DNA of 34,288 nt from an uncultured Prochlorococcus sp. (lineage in GTDB: Bacteria > Cyanobacteriota > Cyanobacteriia > PCC-6307 > Cyanobiaceae). Made by a program: the position numbers and the translations under genes. The notes under the pieces were generated by a model. That model ran no database searches. It had not been told where the DNA came from and was given only the letters and a program-made list of their open reading frames with translations. Shown here piece after piece: positions 7,967-14,767 of the stretch; position 1 is the first letter of the stretch; every line of letters starts with the position of its first letter. The stretch is taken from assembly GCA_902573045.1 (NCBI GenBank), contig CACGIB010000008.1, forward strand, positions 1 through 34,288, written 5' to 3'.

Positions 7967-8559
7967 TTAAAAAATTTTTTAAGAATATTATCTACATCAG
8001 CGTTTTTTCTAATAATGAATTTATTTGTATTATTTTTTATATTTTCATCTTTGAATTTCTTATAGTAGATATCCCAAGATTTTAAGAAATCATTTTCAGC
8101 TTGTTTTCTAGCCTTTCCCCTTTCTTTTAAATCTCTTTGGACAACTCTTTTCATACAATCATTTTTTTTTGTTTTTAATTCTAAAAAAAAATAATTTTGA
8201 TTATACAAAGTGTTTGAGAATTCTTGAGCAAAAATACCTTCAACAATTAAAAGATTAATGTTCTTTGTTTTATTTAAGGTATTTCTAATTCTTTTCTTTT
8301 CGTAATCATATGAACGCTGATAGATTGAAATTCCATTTTTAAGAATAAAATTAAAATCTTTTTTAAATAGTTTGAAATTAAAACTAATGCTTCTATCGAA
8401 ATAACCTTCTACAAATTTTGAGAGTAATTTACTTGTTAGTCCTGTTTTATAGTAATTATCAGTACTTAAAACAAAACCATTTTTAAGTTTTAACTTTATT
8501 TTATTTGATAAAGTTGTTTTTCCGCTGCCTGAAGGCCCACTTATAAATATAAGCTTCAT
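7963..8559 (-). CDS. uridine kinase-like P-loop kinase
   Basis: A 198-residue kinase with a perfect Walker A loop GPSGSGKT at residues 8-15, a DNYYKTGL segment at 38-45 (the Asp of the uridine kinase/phosphoribulokinase family D-x-Y/F-Y motif), and the strand LLIVEGIFA at about 103-111, typical of uridine kinases. The lid region has RDLKERGK. It may phosphorylate a nucleoside or a related small molecule. It lacks the usual uridine-binding length, so pantothenate- or glycerate-type substrates are possible. Its stop overlaps that of the convergent flavoprotein by 4 bp, and it faces the MTHFR-like/flavoprotein pair. Confidence 0.75.
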   Translation of the reverse strand: MKLIFISGPSGSGKTTLSNKIKLKLKNGFVLSTDNYYKTGLTSKLLSKFVEGYFDRSISFNFKLFKKDFNFILKNGISIYQRSYDYEKKRIRNTLNKTKNINLLIVEGIFAQEFSNTLYNQNYFFLELKTKKNDCMKRVVQRDLKERGKARKQAENDFLKSWDIYYKKFKDENIKNNTNKFIIRKNADVDNILKKFFN

Positions 8560-8824
8560 TTTTATTCTCTCTTCTGTCTACAGGTTCCAATCTTACTATT
8601 TTTAAATACTATAAATTTTGGGAAGCACATTTTTCTCTTTTCAGTATTTCTATAATAATTTTAATGATTTTGCAAAAGCTTGTAAGGTTGCATAAATATT
8701 AAATATGTGTCTTTATATAAATGTAAATAAATTATTTCACTTCAATTATTTAAGTTTTATTATTGATTTCTCTTTAATTTAATAATAGAGTAGTGAAGAT
8801 TTAATTTTTTTAATATTTAGTATA

Positions 8825-9154
8825 ATGATTTCTAAATTTCTAAGTAAACTAAAATCAATTCTATTTAAAAGTGGAGAAACATCTGAAGCTCCTTTAAAGA
8901 AAGAAATTAAATCAACTAAGTCTGTAAAATCTTCAAAACCAAAAACCAAAACAAAAGCAAAAAAAGTTAATTCAAAGAAAAATATTGAAACTTTAACCAC
9001 ACTTCCCGGTGTTGGAGCTAAAAGTGCAAAGGCTTTATATGAAGCTGGATTTAAAACAACAAAGGCCGTTATTGCAGCAGACGAAAAGGATCTTCTCGCG
9101 GTTTCAGGAGTTGGGATCAATCTTGTTAAGAAGCTTAAAAAGCTAAAAAAATAA
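8825..9154 (+). CDS. helix-hairpin-helix protein with lysine-rich N-terminal region
   Basis: A 109-residue basic protein. Residues 25-55 are a Lys/Ser/Thr-rich low-complexity stretch (repeated KSxKPKTKTKAKK), which suits non-specific nucleic-acid binding. The C-terminal 55 residues hold two helix-hairpin-helix turns: TLPGVGAKSAKAL and AVSGVGINLVKKL. Such paired HhH units bind the DNA backbone without sequence specificity. It is probably a small DNA- or RNA-associated accessory protein; no nuclease or ligase domain is attached. The start ATG overlaps a TATAAT string at 8821-8826, so the promoter must lie further upstream. Confidence 0.75.
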   Translation: MISKFLSKLKSILFKSGETSEAPLKKEIKSTKSVKSSKPKTKTKAKKVNSKKNIETLTTLPGVGAKSAKALYEAGFKTTKAVIAADEKDLLAVSGVGINLVKKLKKLKK

Positions 9155-9222
9155 CTTATTAATTTTACTTTTACAGGATATTAAAAGTATTCGATTGGAT
9201 TTCATTGACAACATATAGCAAA

Positions 9223-9399
9223 TTATCTTCTTCTTGCTTTTCTTCTTTGTTGTAACTTTCTTTTGTATTTTTCTATAGGTGTTTCATGATGTCTTAGTCG
9301 CTTTAAGTCTGCAAAGATTCCAGATTTAGATACTTGTCTCTTAAATCTTCTAAGGGCAGACTCAATACCCTCATTTTCTCCAACTGTAACTTGTGTCAA
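9223..9399 (-). CDS. rpsU: 30S ribosomal protein S21
   Basis: A 58-residue protein reading [18 protein letters not shown], then [20 protein letters not shown], then a very basic tail [15 protein letters not shown]. This is full-length bacterial S21, which joins the small subunit near the mRNA exit and anti-Shine-Dalgarno region. The start must be TTG (9397-9399): an in-frame stop lies two codons upstream, ATT is the only codon between, and there is no ATG. No good Shine-Dalgarno is visible. It is convergent with the HhH protein gene (68 bp gap). Confidence 0.95.
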
Positions 9400-9484
9400 A
9401 ATTTTCTAAATAAATATAATTCTAACATCTTATGAGTTTGTTTAAGTTTTATATTTAAACTCAAGGTTTTTTGGTTTATTTGAT

Positions 9485-9943
9485 TTATTTTATTGACCAC
9501 TCTATAAATCCTTTTTTATTACTCTTAATCTGTTCTAATGATTCAAAATAATATTTTTTCCAATTATCTCTAGGTAAACCAAGAAATAACATTAGATTTA
9601 ATGGGTATTGATTACTATCAGAACAATTTCTAAAATCATCTCTAAATAAAAAGATCTGCTTTTTTAGAGCAATTGCAATTCCTAACTCAATCATTACACC
9701 CTCATCTGGCGGAGATCCATTAACAATCGCAAAAATGCAATCACATTTACTTAAATCTTGGAAATTACTTCTAGCAAGGTCATATGCCCATCCATTTTCT
9801 TTATTTATTAAGTGTTTTGTCCTTTCAAAAGGTTCATAAACTTCTATATTTAAATCTTCAAAGATATTAATGAATTCATTTATGAGTTTTTTAGTTTGTT
9901 TTGAAAATCCATATGGATTTGCTAAATATAACTTTTTTCTCAA
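9485..9943 (-). CDS. nucleoside 2-deoxyribosyltransferase family protein
   Basis: A 152-residue protein of the nucleoside 2-deoxyribosyltransferase family: N-terminal KLYLANPYGFS (first strand and ribose-binding loop), DLSKCDCIFAIVNGSPPDEG at about residues 63-82 (conserved Asp and the DEG loop) and IELGIAIALKK, where Glu86 is in the position of the catalytic nucleophile. The family swaps bases between deoxynucleosides, or hydrolyses deoxynucleoside monophosphates. The start is TTG, overlapping the TGA stop of the phosphoribosyltransferase gene by 4 bp, so translation is coupled. This suggests base salvage or sanitising of modified nucleosides. Confidence 0.85.
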   Translation of the reverse strand: MRKKLYLANPYGFSKQTKKLINEFINIFEDLNIEVYEPFERTKHLINKENGWAYDLARSNFQDLSKCDCIFAIVNGSPPDEGVMIELGIAIALKKQIFLFRDDFRNCSDSNQYPLNLMLFLGLPRDNWKKYYFESLEQIKSNKKGFIEWSIK

Positions 9944-10335
9944 ACTAAACCTCTTTTATTGATGTACTCCTTGCGGTCATTTTTTGAATTTAAACCGTTT
10001 TCCCATGGAAAAACTATCCATTCGCTTTTATTAGATATAGATACAGTATTCCACCAAGTAGGTTTCATTTTACTAAATAATACAAAAAACATAGCTCCTT
10101 CAATATCTTTGTAGGTAGTTAATGTAATACCAGTTTCATAAACATCATCTACTATCAGGGAATTTTTTATGGGTTCTGAAATTAAATTTATATTTAATTT
10201 ATGGCTTAGTGCTACAGCAAGACATAATCCACCACGTGGAACTCCATAGATTCCAGAAAAGTCTAATAATCTACATTTATTAGCTATGTGTTCTACGCTC
10301 TTATCAAAATCGCTCCAAGTAAAATAGCTTATCAT
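9940..10335 (-). CDS. phosphoribosyltransferase-domain protein
   Basis: A 131-residue type I phosphoribosyltransferase-like protein: GIYGVPRGGLCLA at residues 29-40 (the pyrophosphate-binding loop region), a SEP motif, and the PRPP-binding loop LIVDDVYETGITL at 60-72, with the two acidic residues and the Thr/Gly floor. The C-terminal part (MKPTWWNTVSISNKSEWIVFPWEN) is short and Trp-rich, like the xanthine/hypoxanthine phosphoribosyltransferases. It likely joins a purine-type base to PRPP. It begins 1 bp after the stop of the small gene 10337-10522 and overlaps the deoxyribosyltransferase start, forming one tight operon. Confidence 0.85.
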   Translation of the reverse strand: MISYFTWSDFDKSVEHIANKCRLLDFSGIYGVPRGGLCLAVALSHKLNINLISEPIKNSLIVDDVYETGITLTTYKDIEGAMFFVLFSKMKPTWWNTVSISNKSEWIVFPWENGLNSKNDRKEYINKRGLV

Positions 10336-10336
10336 C

Positions 10337-10522
10337 TTAATTTTCTTTTTTTTCAGTTGTAGTTGCGAAATTTGATGCGATTACACTTAAAAGTGCTAAT
10401 ACCTGCTCATTTGGACAATTTGTATTTTTTTTTAAATACTCACATTCTTTAATTATTTTGGCGTAAGTATCCTCAACAATCCCATTCATTTGATCGTTAC
10501 TAAAAGAATATGGTTTGTTCAT
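10337..10522 (-). CDS. small helical hypothetical protein, first in PRTase operon
   Basis: A 61-residue, mostly helical, acidic protein (SNDQMNGIVEDTYAKIIKEC, then a VLALLSVIASNFATTT helix). It has two cysteines and no membrane anchor; the second helix is moderately hydrophobic. The family is not recognised. Its stop is separated from the phosphoribosyltransferase start by one base, so it is translated with it and may be a partner or regulator. Confidence 0.6.
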   Translation of the reverse strand: MNKPYSFSNDQMNGIVEDTYAKIIKECEYLKKNTNCPNEQVLALLSVIASNFATTTEKKEN

Positions 10523-10596
10523 TTTTAATTAATAAATAATTTTATCTTTACTTAAATATCTCATGAAGTAAATATATTGGTTATCTAAAGATAGAA

Positions 10597-11100
10597 TTAT
10601 TTCCACATTGGGTCATTTAGTTTCTCAATTTTAAGAGAATTAGGTATGTAAGTATGTAATGTTTCAATTTTTACAGCCCATTTTTTAGAGTTGCCCTTTA
10701 AACTATCACTTTCAATTAAGTTTGTAAGGGAAATTCTTTTTCTAACTTTAAGAAGACCTAGACAAGTTTCCCAGTCCTCTTGATTCTTATAAATGTTAAA
10801 CCAAAAGTCAAAAATATTTTCTAGGATTCCTAAAGGGATATCAAAAGAGATTCCAATTGAAGGTTTTTCAATCAAATAACTTTTGTTTTTTTGTTCATGG
10901 AATAAATTATCTATATTTAAGTTAATAGCGAAAAGAATATCTTTTGCTGATTCACTTCCTATTAATTCTTTTCTATGGCAATCTAAAAGTTTTTTATCCT
11001 CAAGTATATTTTCATCACAATTTTTGATTCCTACAATCCAAAAGCCCTCTCCATTATTTACTCCACTAGCAAGAAATAGATATTGAGCTAAATACTCCAA
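10597..11100 (-). CDS. hypothetical protein, 167 aa, TTG start
   Basis: A 167-residue soluble protein, mixed alpha/beta in appearance, with conserved-looking aromatic segments (EGFWIVGIKNCDEN; IFDFWFNIYKNQEDWETCLG). No known family is recognised. The start is TTG at 11098-11100: an in-frame TGA stop lies three codons upstream and no Met occurs in the N-terminal third. It lies 74 bp upstream of the PRTase operon on the same strand and could be its distant leader gene, but the gap suggests a separate transcript. Confidence 0.55.
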   Translation of the reverse strand: MEYLAQYLFLASGVNNGEGFWIVGIKNCDENILEDKKLLDCHRKELIGSESAKDILFAINLNIDNLFHEQKNKSYLIEKPSIGISFDIPLGILENIFDFWFNIYKNQEDWETCLGLLKVRKRISLTNLIESDSLKGNSKKWAVKIETLHTYIPNSLKIEKLNDPMWK

Positions 11101-11224
11101 GTTTCCGAATCATTTCCTCATTTTTAACATTTTTTTCTTGATATGAAAATGTTTTTGGTGTTAAAAAACATTTTGAAATTCTCGTAAAAAAAATTTAGTT
11201 GTTAAGGTTAAGTTTTAAAGAATA

Positions 11225-11338
11225 ATGTTTGACTTAAAGGAGCTTAATTTAATGCTTTTGGATCCTACTGATTTGATAATCGACAATATAAATAAATTCC
11301 TTAGTAGTAATAAAACAATTAAATTTATTTTTTCTTAG
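11225..11338 (+). CDS. possible small protein, 37 aa
   Basis: A 37-residue ORF starting MFDLKELNLMLLDPTDLIID and ending in NKTIKFIFS. Its 3' end overlaps the convergent membrane protein gene by 14 bp. It has no clear Shine-Dalgarno and no family, and its composition is ordinary. The region 11101-11224 upstream holds only AT-rich DNA with a weak inverted repeat. Confidence 0.3.
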   Translation: MFDLKELNLMLLDPTDLIIDNINKFLSSNKTIKFIFS

Positions 11339-11549
11339 GAAATAATCTTCCTATTTTCTCTTTTTGCAAAGACTCTTTTTTTGATCTTATTTTTTTATCT
11401 TCTACTGATTCTTTATTAGTGCTTACAGCATAAATAATATAGAAAATCATACCGGAAAATATTATTCCCAAAAGGAGTATCATTATTCCTATAGGTTCGC
11501 TAGGACTGAAAATCTTGAGATCTAAAGCCGTATTTAGGGATATTATCAT
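11325..11549 (-). CDS. hypothetical one-helix membrane protein, 74 aa
   Basis: A single transmembrane helix (IGIMILLLGIIFSGMIFYII, about residues 20-40) is followed by a highly charged Lys/Glu tail ending in FPKKK. The topology is likely N-out with the basic tail in the cytoplasm. A TTG one codon upstream (11552) is possible, but the ATG at 11549 is the simpler start. The family is not recognised. Confidence 0.5.
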   Translation of the reverse strand: MIISLNTALDLKIFSPSEPIGIMILLLGIIFSGMIFYIIYAVSTNKESVEDKKIRSKKESLQKEKIGRLFPKKK

Positions 11550-11585
11550 CAATTAAGTAATGCCTTAAAGAACTTTTATTGAAAA

Positions 11586-11819
11586 TTAACTGATTTCTTC
11601 GTATCCAAAAAATGTAGTATTGTCAGAATTTTTATACCCATTAGCAGCTTCCTGAGGATTCTGACTGTCAATTTTTCTTGCTTTTGCATGAATCATGTTA
11701 AATGGAAAAATAACAGCTCCAACGAAAAAATGAAGAATTAAAAAGTCTGAAGGTAGTCCATTGGTCCAATCAGGGAAAAATAGCAGTGTCATCATTGATT
11801 CGTACATATAAGTAGTCAA
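11586..11819 (-). CDS. hypothetical membrane-associated protein, up to 77 aa
   Basis: A hydrophobic segment (DFLILHFFVGAVIFPFNMIHA) is followed by a soluble tail rich in Asn, Ser and Asp (RKIDSQNPQEAANGYKNSDN). The longest form starts at a TTG (11819); ATG codons at 11807 and near residue 9 are alternatives. The tail looks composed rather than random, so I think this is a real gene, but I do not recognise it. It lies 36 bp upstream of the membrane protein gene 11325-11549 on the same strand. Confidence 0.5.
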   Translation of the reverse strand: MTTYMYESMMTLLFFPDWTNGLPSDFLILHFFVGAVIFPFNMIHAKARKIDSQNPQEAANGYKNSDNTTFFGYEEIS

Positions 11820-11969
11820 ATAAACCTCAAACTATTATTGCTGAACTTATTGCATTACTAAAAATTTTTAATAAATTGAAATTTAATTAGCTTTTAAGAA
11901 TTAGTTTATTCAATTGAAAATACAATAAAAAACACTACAATATGCTTTGTAAGAATTAATTTATAGCGA

Positions 11970-12371
11970 TTGTTAAAACTTTTTTTTGGTTTATTTTTAT
12001 TTATAGTTTTTCAATTAAAACCTCCAACAGGTTTAGCCATTGATACTTCAGACCCTAGTGTAAGCCTACTACAAAATAGGATCTCTAATAATTTCTCCAA
12101 AAAATATTGCAAGGCAATTCAAAATGGGTTTTCTAAAGATGAAGCAATGAAATCAGCCATTGTAAAAACAGAAAATATAATATCATTTTCTTACAATCCA
12201 CAGAAAAAATGGATTGAGAAAGATGACCTGGCAAATCAAATTTCATTGCAAGTCGTAAATGATTGTGGATGGTCATTTGGCTTATTTGGAATGGAGGGTG
12301 TTAACTATTTTAAATCTTATTTTTTAGAAATTTACGAAAAAACCACTCCTGACAAAAATTTTTCTAGGTAG
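11970..12371 (+). CDS. hypothetical exported protein, 133 aa
   Basis: An N-terminal hydrophobic segment (LFFGLFLFIVFQL) followed by PPTGLAI looks like a signal peptide with cleavage near residue 23. The mature part is helical and hydrophilic, with two cysteines (YCKAIQ and NDCGW) that could pair outside the cytoplasm. The start is TTG (11970-11972); no in-frame ATG is available before the signal sequence. It is 9 bp from the following one-helix protein and probably cotranscribed with it. No family is recognised. Confidence 0.55.
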   Translation: MLKLFFGLFLFIVFQLKPPTGLAIDTSDPSVSLLQNRISNNFSKKYCKAIQNGFSKDEAMKSAIVKTENIISFSYNPQKKWIEKDDLANQISLQVVNDCGWSFGLFGMEGVNYFKSYFLEIYEKTTPDKNFSR

Positions 12372-12380
12372 ATTAAAGTA

Positions 12381-12575
12381 ATGAATAACATTTCAGACAA
12401 ATTAGTAATGACTATAATATTAATAACTATACTTTTTGTATTTGGATTAATATTTTCAGTAAAATCTCCAGAGAGGAAGGTTATAGATTCTCCAATAATG
12501 TGGAAAGATGATTACTCTAACATTTCGATTTTGGGAGGATATAAAATAAATTCAGAAGAGGAAATAATAATTTAA
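12381..12575 (+). CDS. hypothetical one-helix membrane protein, 64 aa
   Basis: A 64-residue protein with an N-terminal signal-anchor helix (VMTIILITILFVFGLIFSV) and a hydrophilic tail containing PIMWKDDYSN. It starts 9 bp after the exported protein gene, so the pair likely act at the same membrane. The family is not recognised. Confidence 0.5.
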   Translation: MNNISDKLVMTIILITILFVFGLIFSVKSPERKVIDSPIMWKDDYSNISILGGYKINSEEEIII

Positions 12576-12656
12576 GCAAAATCTTTGTTTAAAAAAAAGT
12601 TATTTTCATATTGATAAACATATTTGTTTTAGTCTTAATTAATAATTAATTTTATT

Positions 12657-12998
12657 TTAATTTAAGTAGTTCAAGAGTACTGAAGCTAGTTTTAAATCAT
12701 CATTAAACCATGCTCTTATTGCCATAGCCCTTCTAGGATCGTAAAAATTCTGTTTTCTGTACCAACTAAGTACTTCTGAATCTGATTTTTTACCATTACA
12801 TGGCAAACAACATGGCACGCAATTACTTGTATCGCTTCGCCCCCCTTTTGAGATTGGATGAAGGTGATCAAGTGATTCTGATGGTTTACCGCAATAAATG
12901 CATTTATATTTAGTAAGTTTATGAAGTGACTCTCTCCAACTTTTATTATTTATCTTCGGACATAGCTGATCAAGGTAAATTGCATCTTGTCTGTGCAT
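12657..12998 (-). CDS. HNH endonuclease domain protein
   Basis: A 113-residue protein carrying a complete HNH/zinc-finger module: CIYCGKP (first CxxC), SLDHLHPISKGG (the D-H-x-x-P catalytic His strand), SNCVPCCLPCNGKKS (the Asn and second CxxC, ending in CN..K). The domain coordinates a structural zinc and one catalytic divalent metal and cuts DNA. The last 30 residues (WFNDDLKLASVLLNYL) are helical. It stands alone, with no methylase, intein, intron or phage gene near it, so a restriction role is not supported; a DNA-repair or general nuclease role is possible. Confidence 0.85.
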   Translation of the reverse strand: MHRQDAIYLDQLCPKINNKSWRESLHKLTKYKCIYCGKPSESLDHLHPISKGGRSDTSNCVPCCLPCNGKKSDSEVLSWYRKQNFYDPRRAMAIRAWFNDDLKLASVLLNYLN

Positions 12999-13139
12999 AA
13001 TTTTCTTGATAATTTTTTTTGATAATAACAGTTTTTATTAAACTATGATTGAAAACGAGAAGATAAGGTAGCGTAAGTCTCATATTTCTTTTTAAAATAA
13101 AAAATATTTACTTAGTTAATATATTTAATTTTATATTTA

Positions 13140-13952
13140 ATGCTTTATCTTTTAATAACATTATTTGATAATATTGATCATTCTATATATAAAAGTATAT
13201 CTATCTTTTTGCTATCCTTCTTTTCTAATACGTTTTCAGCAATTTCCGGAGGAGGTGCAGGATTAATACAATTGCCAGCATTGATTCTATCTGGAGTGCC
13301 TTATTATCAGGCTCTGGCAAGTCATAAATTAGCTACCGTAGCTTTAGGATTAGGCGGTTCATTAAGAAATTGCAAATCTCTAAGTAATGATATACATGTT
13401 GCATGGCAAATTTTAATTATTGGATTGCCAGGAGTTATTTTTGGATCTTCAATAGTTAAATATATATCAGAACAGTATTTACACTTATTATTGGGAATTA
13501 TTTCAATATTATTAGCTCTTTACTCATTCCTTAAACCAGATTTGGGTTTATCATCTGGGATTTATCAACTTAATTTGGTTCAAAAAATTAGATTTTTAAT
13601 TTTAATTTTCCTAATAGGTATTTTAAATGGTTCGATTTCTTCTGGAACTGGATTACTAGTGACAATTCTTTTAATAAAAACCTTTGGAATGGATTTTCTT
13701 CGAGCTATAAGTTTGACATTCTTTACTGTTGGAATTTTTTGGAATTTAACCGGAGCCATTTTTTTGAGTAAAATAGGATCAATCCCTTCAAATATATTAA
13801 TAGTATTAATAATAGCTTCTTTTTCAGGAGGATATTTTGGGGCATATTTATCAAAATTGAAAGGAAATATACTAATAAAAAAAACTTTTACAACAGTTTG
13901 TATTTTAGTGGGTATTAGCTTATTTATTAAATCTATAAAAAGTTTTTTATAA
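13140..13952 (+). CDS. sulfite exporter TauE/SafE family permease (TSUP)
   Basis: A 270-residue polytopic membrane protein with about eight hydrophobic segments in two homologous halves. The N-terminal motif SGGGAGLIQLPALILSGVPY and the following QALASHKLATVALGLGGS are the TSUP pattern; the second half repeats it as LNGSISSGTGLLVTILLI with FLRAISLTFF. The family moves sulfur-containing or other organic anions across the inner membrane; the substrate cannot be told. It stands alone, with the structured-RNA region downstream. Confidence 0.85.
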   Translation: MLYLLITLFDNIDHSIYKSISIFLLSFFSNTFSAISGGGAGLIQLPALILSGVPYYQALASHKLATVALGLGGSLRNCKSLSNDIHVAWQILIIGLPGVIFGSSIVKYISEQYLHLLLGIISILLALYSFLKPDLGLSSGIYQLNLVQKIRFLILIFLIGILNGSISSGTGLLVTILLIKTFGMDFLRAISLTFFTVGIFWNLTGAIFLSKIGSIPSNILIVLIIASFSGGYFGAYLSKLKGNILIKKTFTTVCILVGISLFIKSIKSFL

Positions 13953-13986
13953 ATTATTTAATTTTTAATTCCATTAAACTAGCTGC

Positions 13987-14015
13987 AAAAAAAAAGGCCT
14001 CACGTATGTGGGGCC
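13987..14015 (-). terminator. hairpin and T run, terminator on minus strand
   Basis: On the minus strand GGCCCCAC (14015-14008) faces GTGAGGCC (14003-13996) across a four-base loop, with one C-A mismatch, followed by nine T (13995-13987). The same hairpin on the plus strand is a better stem (U-G instead of the mismatch), but it has no T run after it, so the useful terminator is for minus-strand transcripts. Confidence 0.65.
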
Positions 14016-14110
14016 GGGTGATGGGGAACTATATTTTTAAACCAATTTATTGAAAAAAGCAACCCCCTATCCGTAGTGCAAATTATGTTGGGTTCCTACA
14101 CTACAGATAG
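13987..14110 (-). ncRNA. structured small RNA candidate in the TSUP downstream gap
   Basis: No ORF explains the 318-bp gap 13953-14270, but its minus strand has an RNA-like layout. A promoter-like pair (14139-14144, 14115-14120) would start a transcript near 14110. The first 12 bases (14110-14099) pair with 14078-14067, the arms CTATCTGTAGTG and CACTACGGATAG, through 11 Watson-Crick pairs and one G-U. The 20-base loop contains AACCC (14094-14090), which can pair with GGGTT (14065-14061) just after the stem, giving a possible pseudoknot. A T6 run (14058-14053) may end a short form; the hairpin and T9 at 13987-14015 would end a 124-base form. The single stem change is pairing-compatible only on this strand. 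I cannot match it to a named cyanobacterial RNA such as the Yfr series. Confidence 0.5.
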
Positions 14111-14114
14111 TGCT

Positions 14115-14144
14115 TTAATAATTTTCTTAATTTGATTTTTGCAA
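14115..14144 (-). promoter_or_regulatory. sigma-70 type promoter for the structured RNA
   Basis: On the minus strand TTGCAA (14144-14139) and TATTAA (14120-14115) lie 18 bp apart, each matching four of six consensus bases. Initiation about 6 bp downstream would place the 5' end exactly at the foot of the long RNA stem. Confidence 0.4.
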
Positions 14145-14270
14145 TAAAGTAATAATTTTGTAATTCTAAACTTTAAGAGTAAAAATTTTATTTCATTATT
14201 TCAACTGTTTTTAATAATTAAACTTGTTAAAAATGTCATACATTGTATTATTCGTAGGGACTTTGCTTTA

Positions 14271-14498
14271 ATGATTGAACTAACTTTAATTACTCTTTTG
14301 AATTATGTTGGGGATAATTTCTGTCAATATAGAAATCTAGGTCATGATAATTATAAATCTTTACTTCTTTCCTATAGTGATGCAAGTAATAAGTTTGGGC
14401 CATTAGAGGTTAAAAAGGTTATTGAGAAGTCGGAAAATTTTAAAGTTGCAGCAGTTGCTATCGCTGCAATTAAATGTCCTGAGCATATTGTTAAGTAA
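14271..14498 (+). CDS. hypothetical protein, 75 aa
   Basis: A 75-residue soluble protein (MIELTLITLLNYVGDNFCQY; later an Ala-rich helix VAAVAIAAIKCPEHIVK). It is not recognised. Its TAA stop overlaps the ATG of the next gene in a TAATG junction, which indicates coupled translation of the two small proteins. Confidence 0.5.
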   Translation: MIELTLITLLNYVGDNFCQYRNLGHDNYKSLLLSYSDASNKFGPLEVKKVIEKSENFKVAAVAIAAIKCPEHIVK

Positions 14499-14764
14499 TG
14501 AAGTTTGAATTAAAAACTGAAAATTTTGATTCTTCAAAATCATTTTCGCTTTTTCTTGGTGTATTTTTTAGTTTCACTTTAATAATAATCCTTTCTGATG
14601 TTGCACTAAAATTAGGAATCATTTCTAGAGAATATGAAATTGACTATAACTGTAAGCTTTTATCTATTGAAAAATCTAAAAGTAATTTTAAGAAATTGTC
14701 TAAGCTTTCTAAGCTAAAAAGTAAACAACGAATTTGGGAATTTTGTAAGGAGGTTATTAAGTAA
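14498..14764 (+). CDS. hypothetical one-helix membrane protein, 88 aa
   Basis: An 88-residue protein with one hydrophobic helix (SLFLGVFFSFTLIIILSDVA, about residues 17-36) and a long, very basic C-terminal tail with repeated SKxxKLxKLKSK units, which should face the cytoplasm. It starts inside the stop codon of the preceding gene. No family is recognised; the basic repeats could bind nucleic acid or acidic lipid. Confidence 0.5.
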   Translation: MKFELKTENFDSSKSFSLFLGVFFSFTLIIILSDVALKLGIISREYEIDYNCKLLSIEKSKSNFKKLSKLSKLKSKQRIWEFCKEVIK

Positions 14765-14767
14765 TAT

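Noticed and set aside
8705..8782. A 25-codon plus-strand frame in the gap before the HhH gene
   Set aside because: It is short, has no ribosome binding site and no conserved-looking features; the 265-bp gap otherwise appears to hold only promoters.
8821..8826. TATAAT as a promoter of the HhH gene
   Set aside because: It overlaps the start codon, so a transcript from it would begin inside the gene.
11126..11153. Inverted repeat AACATTTT/AAAATGTT in the gap before 11225
   Set aside because: A pure AT-rich 8-bp stem with a 12-base loop and no clean T run is expected by chance in this DNA; kept only as a note.
12657..12998. HNH protein as part of a restriction system
   Set aside because: No methylase or specificity gene is found anywhere near; only the nuclease domain is supported.
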